Shown: one piece after another, positions 11,515 to 23,615 of the stretch
Layout of the letters: every line of letters begins with the position of its first letter
Numbering within the stretch: the stretch's first letter is position 1
Assembly: GCA_021399435.1 (NCBI GenBank)
Contig: JAJTUP010000001.1
Location: forward strand, 2,790,001-2,854,000
From: Diaporthe sp. PMI_573
Lineage: Eukaryota > Ascomycota > Sordariomycetes > Diaporthales > Diaporthaceae
DNA length: 64,000 nt
Reading direction: 5' to 3'
Translations under genes and position numbers: made by a program
The notes under the pieces: generated by a model
What the model was told of the DNA's origin: nothing
What the model saw: only the letters and a program-made list of their open reading frames with translations
The model's database searches: none

Positions 11515-12948
11515 GTCCGATACCCATTTCCGCCTTTCCAAACATGCTGGTATTTTTCTTCGACGACCAAAAAAAGATCACAAGAGCTTCTGCATTCTAG
11601 GCGCTCTGTCCTGTACACTAGGGGTTCTCTTGGGGCTGAGTTGGATGTAGGTGGGCTTTACTTGCTTGTCAACGTATAGGTCGGTGCACTTTGCAATATC
11701 CTTTTATCGAACGGAGAAGCGTGGCGGCTGAGGCGAGGCATGGAGATGGTCAAACGATTAAATAATATGTTCCATGCTTCCCAATGTCACTCGGCTCATT
11801 TTTTTTTTTTGGTACAGCACTATATCAAACTAAATTGGGGCTACGATGTCTGGCTGCACAGCGATATGGATACATGTGCTGCAGTCCTTGGCTCCATACT
11901 ACTGTGTAATGAGACCTTTCCCATGAGAGAGTTCCACACCCGCAGCCTTGAACATGGATCCATTTGGGGAGGGTGACTTAGAATGCGGGCTCTTAATTAT
12001 GTCAGGGATAAGGGCTACGTAAGGCTGCGAAATACAGTCGGCTGAGTCACTCGACGAAGCTTGTTGTGAGACAGATGTGTGGACGGGATTTGGCCGGCGC
12101 TTTCGAGTGACGCAGGCGATGAAAAGTTTTGCGTAAATGATTCCAAATACCTGCAATTAACCAATAGAGCAGGACCTAGCGCCTGCCTGGGCAAGGAGAT
12201 ATGCAAAAAGTGCATCCTTGGCTGGATGAGCATGTCGATTACCAAGCAGCGAACCGAGATCGGCGCGTCCCGGCTCGCGTCTTCCCACGTTTCCCAGGGT
12301 TGGTCGGCGCCCGCAATCTACACGTAGTCAAGTGACACGCCTCTGCCACAGGAGACACGGGCACGTTGGTACGACGGCACATGTGGGTAGGATCCTTGCA
12401 ATTTTCTCTGTTCCTTTCTCGGCGGCTTGGTATGATCTAAGAGCAGGCAGTTAGTGGCTGCGTGTAAGCCGATTTTGCCCGCCCAGGCAGTGAGCAGCAA
12501 ACAATCACGCGAAGGCTGTGGCATCCGGCGAGCAATGCCATACTTTGACCTTCATCTGCGACCGTTACGTCTTCGGCGTCTGACGTTTAGACGGCGGGTC
12601 TCATCCGTCTGCCCGTCCTGCATCCGCCGTACGGGAACGTCCACTTTTTACCCCCGCGAGAGCCACCAGCCGGCCCATTCGTCTTCTGGAACCCCAGGGA
12701 TTCCGACTCAGGGCCCGGTCCGGTGGGCCCATTCTACGTCTTACACAATGACTGTGGCCAATGGCGCCTGCTCTATTACTCCTGCCCGGCAGCTCTGACC
12801 CGAGGTCTGACGCTCTCGCCTGGGTAGGTCCAGGGCCTGGAATGGGAGGTAGCTCACCCGCCCTTCGGAGAGACAAGAGGCAGGGAGGCGTGGCTTCGGC
12901 GACCTTTGCCTTGTGCAATGTGGGAGCCCCGGGCTGCTCCGTAGGCGC

Positions 12949-12988
<40 letters not shown>

Positions 12989-13247
12989 TACACATCTACA
13001 CACGGTCTCCGTTCCATCTTCTCCGGAATACCCTCGGGCTTTGGTGAATGACTCTTATCTTGTTCGCCCCAACTCTTGCAAACCGGAATTCCTGTCCTGT
13101 TATTGTTTTTAAGCAGACCCTTTCCCCCTAGAACACACTCTAACTACGTCGAGGTAAGCTGTTCCTGATCTTACCATTCAACGTTCGTTTGCTCGATCTA
13201 CCAGGGAATTTTCATCACCACCTAACCATTCTCACCACATCAAACAG
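11515..13247. other. Intergenic region upstream of cytochrome c peroxidase
   Basis: 1.7 kb with no supported gene. It holds the 3' flank of Prp39, then the CCP promoter and leader, including a GATA/GA microsatellite at 12949-12988 about 260 nt before the CCP start. Confidence 0.5.
12949..12988. repeat. (GATA)n(GA)n microsatellite
   Basis: 40 nt of GATA units grading into GA dinucleotides. It lies about 260 nt upstream of the cytochrome c peroxidase ATG, so it may sit in its promoter or 5' leader. It is a likely polymorphic marker. Confidence 0.95.
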
Positions 13248-14380
13248 ATGGCTTCCACATCCCGCCAATTCGCCCGCACGGCGCTGCGGACCACAACCCG
13301 GAGCACATTCGCAACAGCAGCCCCACGCACATTCCGCCAGGGCGGTCGCCGCTTCTACTCTTCTGAGCCCCCAAAGTCCTCATCCAACCCCCTCCTCTGG
13401 GCCGCCGGTGCCGCCGCAGCTGGTGGCGCCGGATACTACTTCTGGAGCCAGAACAGCGCCCCAGCCACGCCCAAGGTCCTCACCCCCACCAAGGAGGACT
13501 ACCAGAAAGTGTACAACGCGATAGCCTCGAGGCTTGAGGAGAACGAGGACTACGACGACGGGTCGTATGGCCCGGTTCTCGTGCGGTTGGCCTGGCATGC
13601 GAGCGGAACCTATGATAAGGAGACCGGAACCGGCGGCAGCAATGGCGCAACAATGAGGTTCGCTCCTGAGGGCGGCCATGGTGCGAATGCTGGATTGAAG
13701 CACGCCAGAGACTTCCTTGAGCCTGTGAAGGGTGAGTTACACCTGTTTCCTGGATGGGTTCGCTCAGAATTGACTAACAAACAACAGCCAAGTTCCCCTG
13801 GATTACCTATTCCGATCTTTGGATCCTGGCTGGAGTTTGCGCCATCCAAGAGATGTTGGGACCCAAGATTCCCTACCGGCCTGGTCGAAGCGACAAGGAC
13901 GTCGCCGCCTGCACTCCTGACGGTCGTCTGCCGGATGGATCCAAGACACAGGACCATCTCCGCTCCATCTTCTACCGCATGGGCTTCAACGACCAGGAGA
14001 TCGTCGCTCTTTCCGGCGCACATGCCCTCGGCCGGTGCCACACCGACCGCAGTGGCTTCGATGGGCCATGGACCTTCTCCCCCACGGTTCTGACCAACGA
14101 CTACTACAACTTCCTGGTCAACACCAAGTGGGAGTACAAGAAGTGGGACGGCCCGAAGCAATTCGTCGACAAGGACTCCAAGTCGATCATGATGCTGCCA
14201 GCCGACATGGCTCTCGTGCAGGACAAGAAGTTCATGCAGTATGTGCAGAAGTACGCCAAGGACAACGATGCTTTCTTCAAGGACTTCAAGGACGTCGCCG
14301 TCAAGCTATTCGAGCTCGGAGTCCCGTTCGCCGAGGGTACTGAGAACCAGCGTTGGGAGTTCAAGACATCGCAGGAGTAA
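13248..14380 (+). CDS. ccp1: Cytochrome c peroxidase, mitochondrial
   Basis: Two exons, 13248-13731 and 13788-14380, give 358 aa; the intron is 56 nt. Residues 1-40 are Arg/Ser/Thr-rich without acids, a matrix-targeting presequence. A hydrophobic segment at about 49-65 ([18 protein letters not shown]) follows, the bipartite signal that sends yeast Ccp1 to the intermembrane space. The class I haem peroxidase fold carries the distal triad R113-W116-H117 in VRLAWHASG, the proximal haem ligand H240 in [10 protein letters not shown], and W256 in GPW. W256 sits 16 residues after the proximal His, as in yeast W191, the radical site that accepts electrons from cytochrome c. The enzyme reduces H2O2 with ferrocytochrome c. 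All catalytic residues are present. Confidence 0.96.
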
Positions 14381-15531
14381 GAGAGAAGGACCGGTTTTAG
14401 ACGGTCGGGGGCAAATACGTCCCTGGCAGGTTCTATGAGAAATGATAGATTCATCTGAACATTAGATTAGAGCGAATGTCTGGTAGATTGGTGCATGAGG
14501 CAGGCGGCGGGGATAACCAGAAATCCTCTGTCGCTGTCTTCATCTGGTGGCACCGAGGTCCCTCAGTGACCGAAATTGTATGATAGGCAAATGCAATGTT
14601 AATTTCGCAGAAGAAGCGTAAAGCAACGGTACATGTCTTGCCGATCTCCCTGAGTCGTCAGCGAAGTGATCTCGAGATGGGGCCCTCCACGGTCGACGGT
14701 CTGGGTCTAGGTAGGGAGGAGTTGTCGTTTAAACAAGAATGGAGGCTCACCTGGACCAGGCACACTGGATCCCGCCCTCCACCCTATTAAAACACCCTGG
14801 CATCCTCGTTCCCCGCACTTCCCCTTGCGCCCCCAGGGTCGTCGGCAGTCCCCTTCCTGATGATCCGGACATTCCGGGGTCTTGGAAACCTGGGGAAGAT
14901 CTAAAGGATCTTCTCGGGGTTCTCCATATCCTGCGGCGATTCCCATGAGGAGTCTAACTTCTATCACGGCCCAACCCATTGGGGCTAGTCCTCCTTCAAC
15001 AGTGACAACAAAACCTGCGGGATCATTGTGGACAAGGTTTTACTGGTCAATGAGCCTGTGAGTGGGCTTGTAATGACAGTGGTCGTGTTGAGTCTTTCCT
15101 TCCCCTCAACCCTCGACAGCTGGGTCTTGGCCAGCTGTGGTGGCAAAACTCACTTAATGGAGGACTATGGCTTCACCACGGAGAGGGAGAAACCCCTGTC
15201 GAGTCTGTGTATGCTCCCATCATCGAGAAATGATTCCTCAGGATGGAGATGAATGACTATGTATGAACCACGAAATGACTGCTCGCGATCTCGTCTACCA
15301 GAAATGCTAAACAGTTGCTGAGGCGCACGAGAGCAGTCCTGATCAGCTGCGCTGCCGAAAGATTGGCTAAGCAACATGTAACCATGTGTCTTTTGCTTTT
15401 TCTCACACTACCAGCCTAATTAGTATCAGCAAGGAGTTAACTTTAACCAGACCTTGAAACAATAACACTATGAAGATGGTCAATAGGACTATGGGATTTC
15501 ATTCGAGTTGCGTATCTATATTGGTTCCTAT
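14381..15531. other. Intergenic region between convergent genes
   Basis: 1.15 kb between the 3' ends of CCP (+) and the rhodopsin-like gene (-). No gene or clear signal is recognised. Confidence 0.5.
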
Positions 15532-17025
15532 TTAGTCGCAGCTTCGCTCCGCTGCATAACTACAGTCCATCCCGATGCCCTCCGCAGGCTTCTTCCAAGG
15601 CGACAACGGCACCTCATCCGAGTCACCACAATGCAGCTGCTCCCAGTCGCCACCTCCTGCACCACCGTTGGCCTGAACCGTGGTGAGAGTGACACCCCGC
15701 TCCGCAGCACTGCCAAACATGCCCCTCTGCTTGCGGCCCCGGCTCGAGGACCCGCCACCGCCACCGCCGATGGTGACAATCCCCGACCCGGTTGCTGGTG
15801 GGTTGGAGCTCTTGTTCTCTGATGTCTCTCTCTTGGAGATGCGCATGTGGAGGCGCCTGATGGCGGGCAGGCATGAGGCGACACAGCCGACTCCGGTTTC
15901 TATGTTGGAGAATAAAACGATGAAGCCGATATAGTCTGTGAATGGCTTGTTAGATGATTCTCAAAGAGGTTGAGTGCCATGTTGATGGTACACTTATATT
16001 TCAGATCGTCCTCCGGCTTCTCATAGCGAGAAATAAAAGGGGCACGCGCTATAGTGCTAATTGAAGCCCTATCGAGGTGGTAAGCATCATTAGTCAGTAA
16101 GACATGAAACCGAAATCTCAATTGGAGGCCCTTGAGAACTCTCCGTAAAGCAATATATGAAGTATTATGAAATACCCGAGGATTGGACTTTGAGCTTACA
16201 TGGAGGCAACAGGCATCAGAGCAAAGACCTCAAGCTTAGCCTGCGGCTTGATCTGTGTCGTCCAAAGAAGCACACCAGGAAGCATCGCACAACCAATGTC
16301 CGTGACGATCGTCGTCACCGTGGCTGTATGACTCAAGCCGATCATAGCAGCGATACTTCCACAGCGCGCCTTCCTCTCCAAAACAAGATGGGTCTCCCAA
16401 TTAGCCTCGACCGGCGAGCAATAAAGCAGCACGCCGATGAAGGTGACGAAGAAAGAGGCCCACACGAGGCTCAGCAGGAAGATCAAAGTCATGCGCATGC
16501 CGCGACGGACGCTAGCAATCCTCCATATCCTCATGCAAATGGACGATTTGAGAAGCGCCAGTCCGATCACATATATCAAGATCCAGATCGTGTACCACTT
16601 CATCGCTTGGGTTTGCATCCACGCGTTGAGGCGGGCATTGATGGTACCGACTCCTACGGTGGCGGCATGAATGGCGATCGCTGTGTCTGGGATGTAGAAT
16701 ATCTGCGGAATGGTTAGACACAATCGAGAGTATGTTGAATGCGGAAGGAGTAAAGAACTTGATCTGTCATGGACCGTGGTTCATGACCCTGTCAATAGGC
16801 CAAGATGCGATAGAATTGAAGAAATAAGAATGGAGTATTACTAACCAGGCTACCCAGCAGTAGATAATCATCTATAGACGTCACCTTCTCTGTGACCCTC
16901 ACGTATATGCGAGCAGCCACTGCCAAGACGGAAAAGAAAAGAAATATTGGGGAAACGACAATAATTCCCAAAGCTACGCCCTCGGGTTCGACGAGTCTAG
17001 CGGTGGGCTCCACGGAGTCCGCCAT
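15532..17025 (-). CDS. Fungal rhodopsin-like integral membrane protein (Fung_rhodopsin family)
   Basis: Model with four exons: 17025-16846, 16702-16200, 16068-15992 and 15935-15532, giving 387 aa. The first ATG is MADSVEPT; an upstream extension lacks ATG. About seven hydrophobic helices are seen, the first at about 17-40. Family hallmarks are DDYLLLGS after helix 2, the polar stretch WILIYVIGLALLKSSICM, SPVEANW, ASISTIARAPFI and VLFSNIETGVGC. The cytosolic tail is Gly/Ser-rich with a GGGGGGSSSRGRKQRG block. These proteins are common orphan 7-TM proteins in ascomycetes; some lie in toxin or secondary-metabolite clusters, but a ligand or activity is unknown. The third donor (GTACCA after 15992) is weak and adds two residues relative to what I expect, so that junction is uncertain. 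Confidence 0.82.
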
Positions 17026-18134
17026 GGCCTCACACAAATCTTGAATGGAGGACGGCTATGCTAATAATTATAGATGGGTAAAAAAAGGCCTAGTAGAACT
17101 TATAGGAACTCTAGTGGGAAATATCGCGCTGGTGACAGATGCCGTACTGCCACGGGTCCTCATATGGGAGCGAAGTTTGAGGGATCGTGCCCCTGGTGCG
17201 ACACAAAATATTGCTGGCTACTTCCTCCTGACGTTAGGCCATTGTCACATGTGTTATGTAGGGTCGTCTACGGCGAAGGCGATGAAAGCCTGGACTGGCA
17301 AGAAACAATGAAGGCTCCATACTTTGTAGCCCACTCATATGGGGGCATCCCTGAATGTCAAAGTTTACAACACCGAGAGGATTCTTCGAATCAAGTTTCC
17401 CAATTCAATTATCTCATTTGCAAATACCTTGCCATATTGATGCCTACAATATCTGCTACGGGCTGATGAGGACCTGTCCGAGGGAAATGCAAAGTGTTTT
17501 AGAGAATATGATGAAAAAAGTCGGCACTATCGTCCCCAGGGCTCTGAGCCACAAGCCAGCTTCATGCAGCGCTTGCGCTCTTGCAACTCGTCATCCGACA
17601 GCATATAAGAAACTGTGGGCCGATTGTTTTGTATTTTGTTGTTGGTATTTTGTGACTGTTCACATACAATTCGGCCTATATACCCACAACGGACAGGAGC
17701 CCCGTGTCTCTCTTTCACCAATGGGCATAGCAGCATTGAGTCCCGCCTGTATCCACCGGGGAGGCTCCCCGAGCTCTCCCTTCACCAACAGGCAATGGGG
17801 ACTCCTCAATCAGGCTTCAAGGAGGTGTAGCACACGGCAGTTGTGTGGACCAAGTTTCAAAGACAAGTCCTCTCACCCGCGGACTTGATCTCCATATGCC
17901 CACACTCTCCTGGCAAGGCGACCGAGAAACAACCGCGGCATCCCCATAGAAGGATTTAAGACCCACATGTCGCATGATATGTACACAGTAGTCTCAGAAG
18001 TCCTGATGGGCTCGATAAAGACTTTGTCATGCCCAAAGAAGCTGCAAATTGAGCAGTGATACGTCACCTTCGGTCTATTGTCGTCAATCCACCCTCCTTG
18101 TGCGGACTTGCAGGCACAGGATTCGTCTCTCCTC
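17026..18134. other. Divergent intergenic region
   Basis: 1.1 kb between the rhodopsin-like gene (-) and the acyltransferase (+). No coding sequence is supported. It should contain both promoters. Confidence 0.5.
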
Positions 18135-19616
18135 ATGGCTACACTCCGAGAGACCAGGGTGCAGCCACATGGCAGTAAGCAAGATGAGGTAGTTCGACTT
18201 GCAGAGCTGGACGTTATCGAGCCAAAGCTCTACGTGCATATGATCGAGGTCTTTTCCCTGCGGCCCGATGCAGACAAGCAGCAAATACTCGGCAGCCTGA
18301 CCGAAGGCCTCTCTCGGACCCTTGCTGAGTACCCGATCCTGGTGGGCTCACTGCACTTTGACAATGAAGCCAAGAGAATTGTTGTGAAGAGGACACCGGC
18401 CTCCTCAGTAACCTTGGCTATCAAGGAGCCCGGTCCGGATGGCACGACCGACATCGAGTCCTTCGCAACCCTCGACAAGCACGACTTCCCCGTCCACCTG
18501 CTCGATGCAAGCAAGGTGCTTCCGTCGTCCGTGGTCGGGACGTTCCCCGTCCCAGCCCAGGATATCTCAACAGACGGCCCAGCAGTCTGCGCCTTCCAAG
18601 CCACCTTCATCGATGGAGGTATCATCCTGGCACTGGCCATTACTCACCAAGTCTCTGACGGCATGGGCTGTGAGACGCTGCTGACAAGCTGGTCGCGCAA
18701 CTCATACGCCGTCTCCAAGGGCACAGCAAATGGCATTGCCGACGCAGCCACGATGCCAGATCGGACCATCCTGGGCGCAAAGGGCAAACCCGTCACCTCG
18801 CCAGAAGAGCTGAAGAAGCTCGGCGACAGGTTCCCGACGTACAAGGCCCGTGCTGGGCCGCCTGCGCCACCACCAGCAGACTTCAAGATGCCAGTCGTCA
18901 AAACGCGGATATGGCACGTCCCAAGCAGCAAGCTGAAGGAGCTCAAGGCTCTCGCTAGCGCACCGGCACCGGACGGAGGTAGCACAAGCTGGGTGTCGAC
19001 GTACGATGCGCTCCTCGCGATCCTGTGGCGCGCCATCGTGCGCGCGAAGCAACCGCTTCTCAAACCCGATCCAGCGGCGCCATCCAAGGCCATCCACGCC
19101 GTCAACGCGCGGGGCCGCACCGAGCCCTCTATCCCGGACAACTACATCGGCGTCGCCGTCACGCTGCCGCAGTCCCCCGAGCTGACCGTCGCGGACGTGC
19201 TCTCGCCAGACTTGGGCTCGGCGCTGCCCCTCCTCGCCCGCACCGTGCGCGCCGCGACGAGCCAGGTGACGCCTGCGTACGTGGCCGACCTCGTCAGGTG
19301 GGCGGGCTCGTGCCCCGACCTACGATGGGTCGAGCTCGACATGCACTGGGTGCTGGGGTTGGACTGCATGGCCTTCGACTGGCACACGATGAAGTCGTAC
19401 GAGGTGCACGACTTCGGCTTCGGGAGGCCCGCGGCGCTGAGGTGGCCGCACCCGCAGTTTGAGGGCTTCTTCTTTGTGCTGCCGACGCGGATGACCAAGG
19501 GAAACCCAGACGAGGGCCTCGAGATCTGTCTCGGGCTGGAGGAGAGCTGTTATCCGAATCTTCAGACGGACGAGGAGTTCTTGCGGTTTGCCGAGGAGAG
19601 GGGCAAGGATGTCTGA
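18135..19616 (+). CDS. BAHD-type acyltransferase (transferase family PF02458)
   Basis: Single exon of 493 aa. The first ATG is MATLRETRVQ; the frame extends upstream only through a non-ATG codon. The catalytic HxxxD motif is H171-Q-V-S-D175 followed by G, in the usual context LALAITHQVSDGMG. The structural motif is DFGFG at 426-430 (DFGWG in plant BAHD enzymes). These enzymes move an acyl group from acyl-CoA to an alcohol or amine; fungal relatives include trichothecene 3-O-acetyltransferase-like proteins. The substrate cannot be told. An acyl-CoA ligase lies 2 kb further on, but the ATPase assembly gene between them argues against a dedicated cluster. All motifs are intact. Confidence 0.88.
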   Translation: MATLRETRVQPHGSKQDEVVRLAELDVIEPKLYVHMIEVFSLRPDADKQQILGSLTEGLSRTLAEYPILVGSLHFDNEAKRIVVKRTPASSVTLAIKEPGPDGTTDIESFATLDKHDFPVHLLDASKVLPSSVVGTFPVPAQDISTDGPAVCAFQATFIDGGIILALAITHQVSDGMGCETLLTSWSRNSYAVSKGTANGIADAATMPDRTILGAKGKPVTSPEELKKLGDRFPTYKARAGPPAPPPADFKMPVVKTRIWHVPSSKLKELKALASAPAPDGGSTSWVSTYDALLAILWRAIVRAKQPLLKPDPAAPSKAIHAVNARGRTEPSIPDNYIGVAVTLPQSPELTVADVLSPDLGSALPLLARTVRAATSQVTPAYVADLVRWAGSCPDLRWVELDMHWVLGLDCMAFDWHTMKSYEVHDFGFGRPAALRWPHPQFEGFFFVLPTRMTKGNPDEGLEICLGLEESCYPNLQTDEEFLRFAEERGKDV

Positions 19617-20441
19617 AAGAACCGCGTGCAGTAGATCTAGTTATTTTGGTTTAGCTGGTGCTATGACGCAAATATGTCTGTTCAGCCATGCCATGTTGCT
19701 TTCGTCAGGATACACATAGTAATAAAGTATACGCTATGATTAATGAAAAATGCGAGACATGCTTCGGTGGATAGCTGGCCGCAGGGCAACACAGTTCATG
19801 CTTTGAAGTAGATGCTGGCAGCAGTGCTGGACTCAGCGGCGGTGCCAACTAGGCTTTCTTTGCATTACTGAGGATGGGTCGAAGAAACCCGTCGCATCCA
19901 GGGTTCTGTTGTCTACGGCTTCGGTGAGATGAAGCCCCCACAACTGCTGCTCATCCGAAGGACCGTTGGTTGTATCCTCCCTGGTGCATTCTGGAGGTTA
20001 TGTAGTCTGAAGCGGAACATGGCGTCACACCCCAGTTCAGTTCACATGTGCCTGTGGATAATATAAGAATACATTCTGCTTTAGTGTCCTAGAGCTCGAC
20101 ACTGACGATACAGGCTAGGAGTTAGCGCATTACTCCTTCTTCTAAGGTTCTGAAGCTCTTGGGATTGACTCTATAAAAAAGAAAAGACTTGTTGCATGTT
20201 GCGAGGTTCTTATGGTAAATGGAATATGTTTGGGAAGTAGTTGGTCTTGTGAATGCTTTGGTGACTTGTCGAGGGAAGTAGTACACAGTAATGAGCAGTC
20301 GAAGCCTCAAGGTGGGTCTTCAACTCCAGGCTTATGTAAGCAACCAAGTTTGACGTCAGTCTGCGCAATTGAAGATCGGGCAGAGCATCAATTCTCTCCA
20401 TTCGCCCACCAAAGTTGAATCGATCCGACCTGGGGACGGAA
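19617..20441. other. Intergenic region
   Basis: 0.8 kb between the acyltransferase and the Atp11-like gene, on the same strand. No gene is seen. Confidence 0.5.
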
Positions 20442-21470
20442 ATGGCCTCTGCAAGGATACCAGCGCTGCGGAACCTTTTCGGCAGCCAACTGCGCTCCCT
20501 GCGCGCCTCCAACCAGCGCCGCTGGGCGCAAGTCCACGATGTGCGATTCCTGGCGACGACGCAGGCGTCCCGCAACGTCCTCGAGAAGTACCGCGAGAAG
20601 CTCGACGCGAAGGTCCGCGAGGAGGGCCATGCCGGCATCCAGGACCTGAAGAAGGCATACGCCGACAAGATCCAAGAAATTCGAAAGAAGGATGCCGAAA
20701 TATCAGGCATCCCTCCCCTGGACCAGCCGCCAGCTCCCTCCAAAGACGCCAGTGCCGACACAACCTCCACCACCGCTCCTCCTCCTCCTCCTCCTCCTCC
20801 TCCTCCCAAAGGCCAATTAACACCCGAGGCCGCCGCAGCACACCAGACGGCAAAATCATCCAGTTACCCCACCAACTCAGGCGTCAAGACGCTCGACCAG
20901 ATCCTAGACCTCCCCAAGGCGCGCACGCTGCCTGTCCCCGAGCTGACGGCGATCTGGCGGCTGCGGCACGCGAGCACCCCGCAGAACCTGTGCGCGGTGG
21001 TGCCGCAGCACACGTACGAGGCGATGGAGGCCGAGGCGCGGCGGCACCCGCAGTTCGTGCTGCCGCTGCCGCACCCGGAGCAGGGGGCCGAGATGCACTT
21101 CCTGCAGTGGACCTTCGACCCGGCGACGCACACGAGCACCGTGCTCTTCACGCAGCTGGCCGAGTACAAGTCGCGGGGCGAGTTCGCCGTGCCCCACACC
21201 ACCATCACGCACCACCTCGACCTCGTCGCCGACAAGCGCGTCGTGCTGATGCAGGGCACCGTTGTGTCGGACCGCGGCGTGAAGCCCGACGACGCGAGGT
21301 GGCTGGTCATGTGCCTGCAGCGGTTCTACGGCGGGTGGGATGGCGAGAAGAACGACGCGCTTGGGAAGGAGAGGGCCGAGGAGAGGAAGAAGCTGCTTGA
21401 GTGGTTCGGCAAGGGCGACTCCAGGTTCAGCGTTGAGAAGTTGCTGGAGGAGGCGGAGAGGCTGCCTTGA
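20442..21470 (+). CDS. atp11: Mitochondrial F1-ATPase assembly factor Atp11 (ATPAF1)
   Basis: Single exon of 342 aa from the first true ATG (MASARIPALRN). The N-terminus is Arg-rich and amphipathic without acids for about 35 residues, a matrix presequence. A charged helix follows (VLEKYREKLDAKVREEG). Next is a low-complexity linker with ten consecutive prolines, encoded by a CCT repeat. The ATP11 domain follows, from about SGVKTLDQILDL to the end, including IWRLRH, HFLQW, LAEYKSRGEFAVPHTTITHHLDL and RGV near the C-terminus. Atp11 binds free F1 beta subunits in the matrix and prevents aggregation before alpha3-beta3 assembly. The polyproline linker is unusual in length but lies outside the domain. 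Confidence 0.93.
   Translation: MASARIPALRNLFGSQLRSLRASNQRRWAQVHDVRFLATTQASRNVLEKYREKLDAKVREEGHAGIQDLKKAYADKIQEIRKKDAEISGIPPLDQPPAPSKDASADTTSTTAPPPPPPPPPPKGQLTPEAAAAHQTAKSSSYPTNSGVKTLDQILDLPKARTLPVPELTAIWRLRHASTPQNLCAVVPQHTYEAMEAEARRHPQFVLPLPHPEQGAEMHFLQWTFDPATHTSTVLFTQLAEYKSRGEFAVPHTTITHHLDLVADKRVVLMQGTVVSDRGVKPDDARWLVMCLQRFYGGWDGEKNDALGKERAEERKKLLEWFGKGDSRFSVEKLLEEAERLP
20776..20807 (+). repeat. In-frame CCT microsatellite encoding polyproline
   Basis: About ten tandem CCT triplets inside the Atp11-like gene encode a run of ten prolines between the presequence/coiled region and the ATP11 domain. Length changes would stay in frame. Confidence 0.9.
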
Positions 21471-21736
21471 TGTGAGTGGGGCCGACTAGACTTGTTCTAC
21501 GATGCGACCGGATATACAATGGTAGACAGATTATTCGGAGACCATGCATAGCAAGCAATTTAGCTTGAATCCTGTACAATAGACAGAAATGTATAAACCA
21601 ATCAGGTTCTGTCAGCGCGACCATGCTGATGAAACTCATGCTATTCCCAGAGTATATAATGGTAACAACAGTGGAGGAATAGTAGTCTTTCTAACCTCAA
21701 ACAGGAATCCCAGGTACTCTATTCATGAGACACAAC

Positions 21737-23615
21737 CTACAACTTCGGTCCAGCCAGCCTCTCGTCCTGCTTGATCTTATCCCTGAGCACCCTCCTCAGT
21801 ATCTTGCCGCTCGGGGACTTGGGCACCACGTCGATAAAATAAACACCGCCACGCAGCTTCTTGTGAGGGGCAGTCTTGGCAGACATCCAGTCCGCGATCT
21901 CCTTCGCCTTGGCGGCGTCCTGTGTGACGCCCGCCTTGAGCGTCACGTAGGCCCGCGGCAGCTCCGTCGCCTGGCCGGGGTCGTAGAGGCCGATGACGCA
22001 CGCGTCCGCCACGTCCGGATGGCCGACAACCAGGCCCTCCAGCTCGGCTGGGGCGACCTGGAAGCCCTCTGAGGGAGGAAACTATGTGTTAATCTTCTGC
22101 TGTGCAGCTGGTGGTTAGGGTGCGAGGGGGATGCGCTTACTGTATTTGATGAGTTCCTTTAGTCGATCCACACAATAGTAATTGCCATACTTGTCCATCT
22201 TGAAAACGTCGCCTGTCCTCAGCCAGCCGTCTGTGGAGAAGGCATCTTTTGTCTTTTCGTCATTGTTCAAATATCCCCCAAATACATTGGGACCCTTGAG
22301 CCATAATTCACCCGGCTGTAATGATCATATCCTTGGGTCAGCACACTGATGACACGTCTCTGAGCAAGACCCCGGCAGGTTACATACCTCACCGAGATCC
22401 ACCTCTTTGCCCTCCGTGTCAACAATCTTGGATTCCATGTTTGGAACGAGCTTGCCAACCGAGGTCATAAACTTGGCCCACTCATCCGGCTGCTGAACAT
22501 GAGAGACAGGACTGGCCTCGGACAGCCCGTAGCCCTGCTTCACAGGGACCTTGAGGCGCTTCCAGACCATCTCGATCAAGTCGCTAGTTATGGGCGCCGC
22601 GCCGCAGTGAAGTATCTTGAGGGACGTCAGGTCGTACTTGTCAACCACCGGCTCCTTGCTGAGGGCCAAGACCACCGGGGGTGGGATGTAGGCGAATGTG
22701 AGTTTAAAGTCCTGGATGACCCGACAGGCCTTCTCGAGGTCGAAGCGCGAGAGGACCACTAATTGCCATCCTGAGTACATACTCATAAAAACGTTGTTCA
22801 CAAGGCCCTGTAGTCTCCTGTCAGTGTGCGTAGCCCATCGCGAGCTCACAATCTTTTTCATCCAGGGACAAGCCTACATATATGTGGAAGAAGGGAATCA
22901 CGCCGAGCAGACGATCACCTGTATTTCCAGGCCCACCGGAAGGCTTCAGATAAGCCCCCTCCAGAGGCTCCATCTGGAGTAAATTGGAGATAACATTGTA
23001 GTGCGTCAGACACACGCCCTTGGGAAGACCTGTCGTCCCAGAGCTGTAGACAAGGAAGGCCAGGTCTTTTTTGGGCTGCACTTTCGTCTTTGCGTAGCGG
23101 CTCCAGTAGGCGGCGGGCTTGATACTGCTCCAGTGGCGTACCTTCCCCTCCGGATCGCCCTCCTCGCCCAGCAGGATGATCCTGTCCTCGGGGATGCCCG
23201 CCCGGGCGGCGGCCTGCTTCGCGGTGGGGAGGAAGGGCAGCTGGGTGACGAGGGCCTTGGCGCCGCTGTTGGACAGCTGGAAGGTCAGCTCGTCGAGGGT
23301 GTAGAGCGGGTTGGCGGGCGAGGCGCAACCCCCGGCCCAGAGGACTCCGCAGGTTAGGGCTGGAGTGTCGACATCATTTGGCGTGTAGAAGGCGAGGACG
23401 TCGCCGCGCTTCCAGCCCCAGAGGGCCTTGAGCCCCTTTCCAAACTCAGTGGCGGCGTTGCGCAGTTGCGCGAGGGTATAGGAGCGCGTGGGCTGCTCGC
23501 CGTCGGTGAGCAGCTCCTTGATGTCGGGAAAGGGCCTGGATGGCCGAGAGAATAAAAGAGAGAATATGTCGACGTCAGGGATGGAGACGTCGGCGTACAG
23601 GGACTTGTGAGGCAT
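21737..23615 (-). CDS. 4-coumarate-CoA-ligase-like acyl-CoA synthetase
   Basis: Four exons: 23615-22878, 22807-22388, 22315-22141 and 22068-21737, giving 554 aa. Introns are 70-72 nt. It is an adenylate-forming enzyme: AMP-binding P-loop SSGTTGLPKG at 191-200, acceptor motif GYGLSEAS in exon 2, GWLRTGD at 416-422, hinge DRLKELIK at 436-443, and the catalytic lysine K533 in SGKILRR. It should activate a carboxylic acid (aryl or fatty) to its CoA thioester through an acyl-AMP. The C-terminus PKL resembles a weak type-1 peroxisomal signal, as many fungal members of this group are peroxisomal; that location is inferred. The substrate is unknown. Confidence 0.93.
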
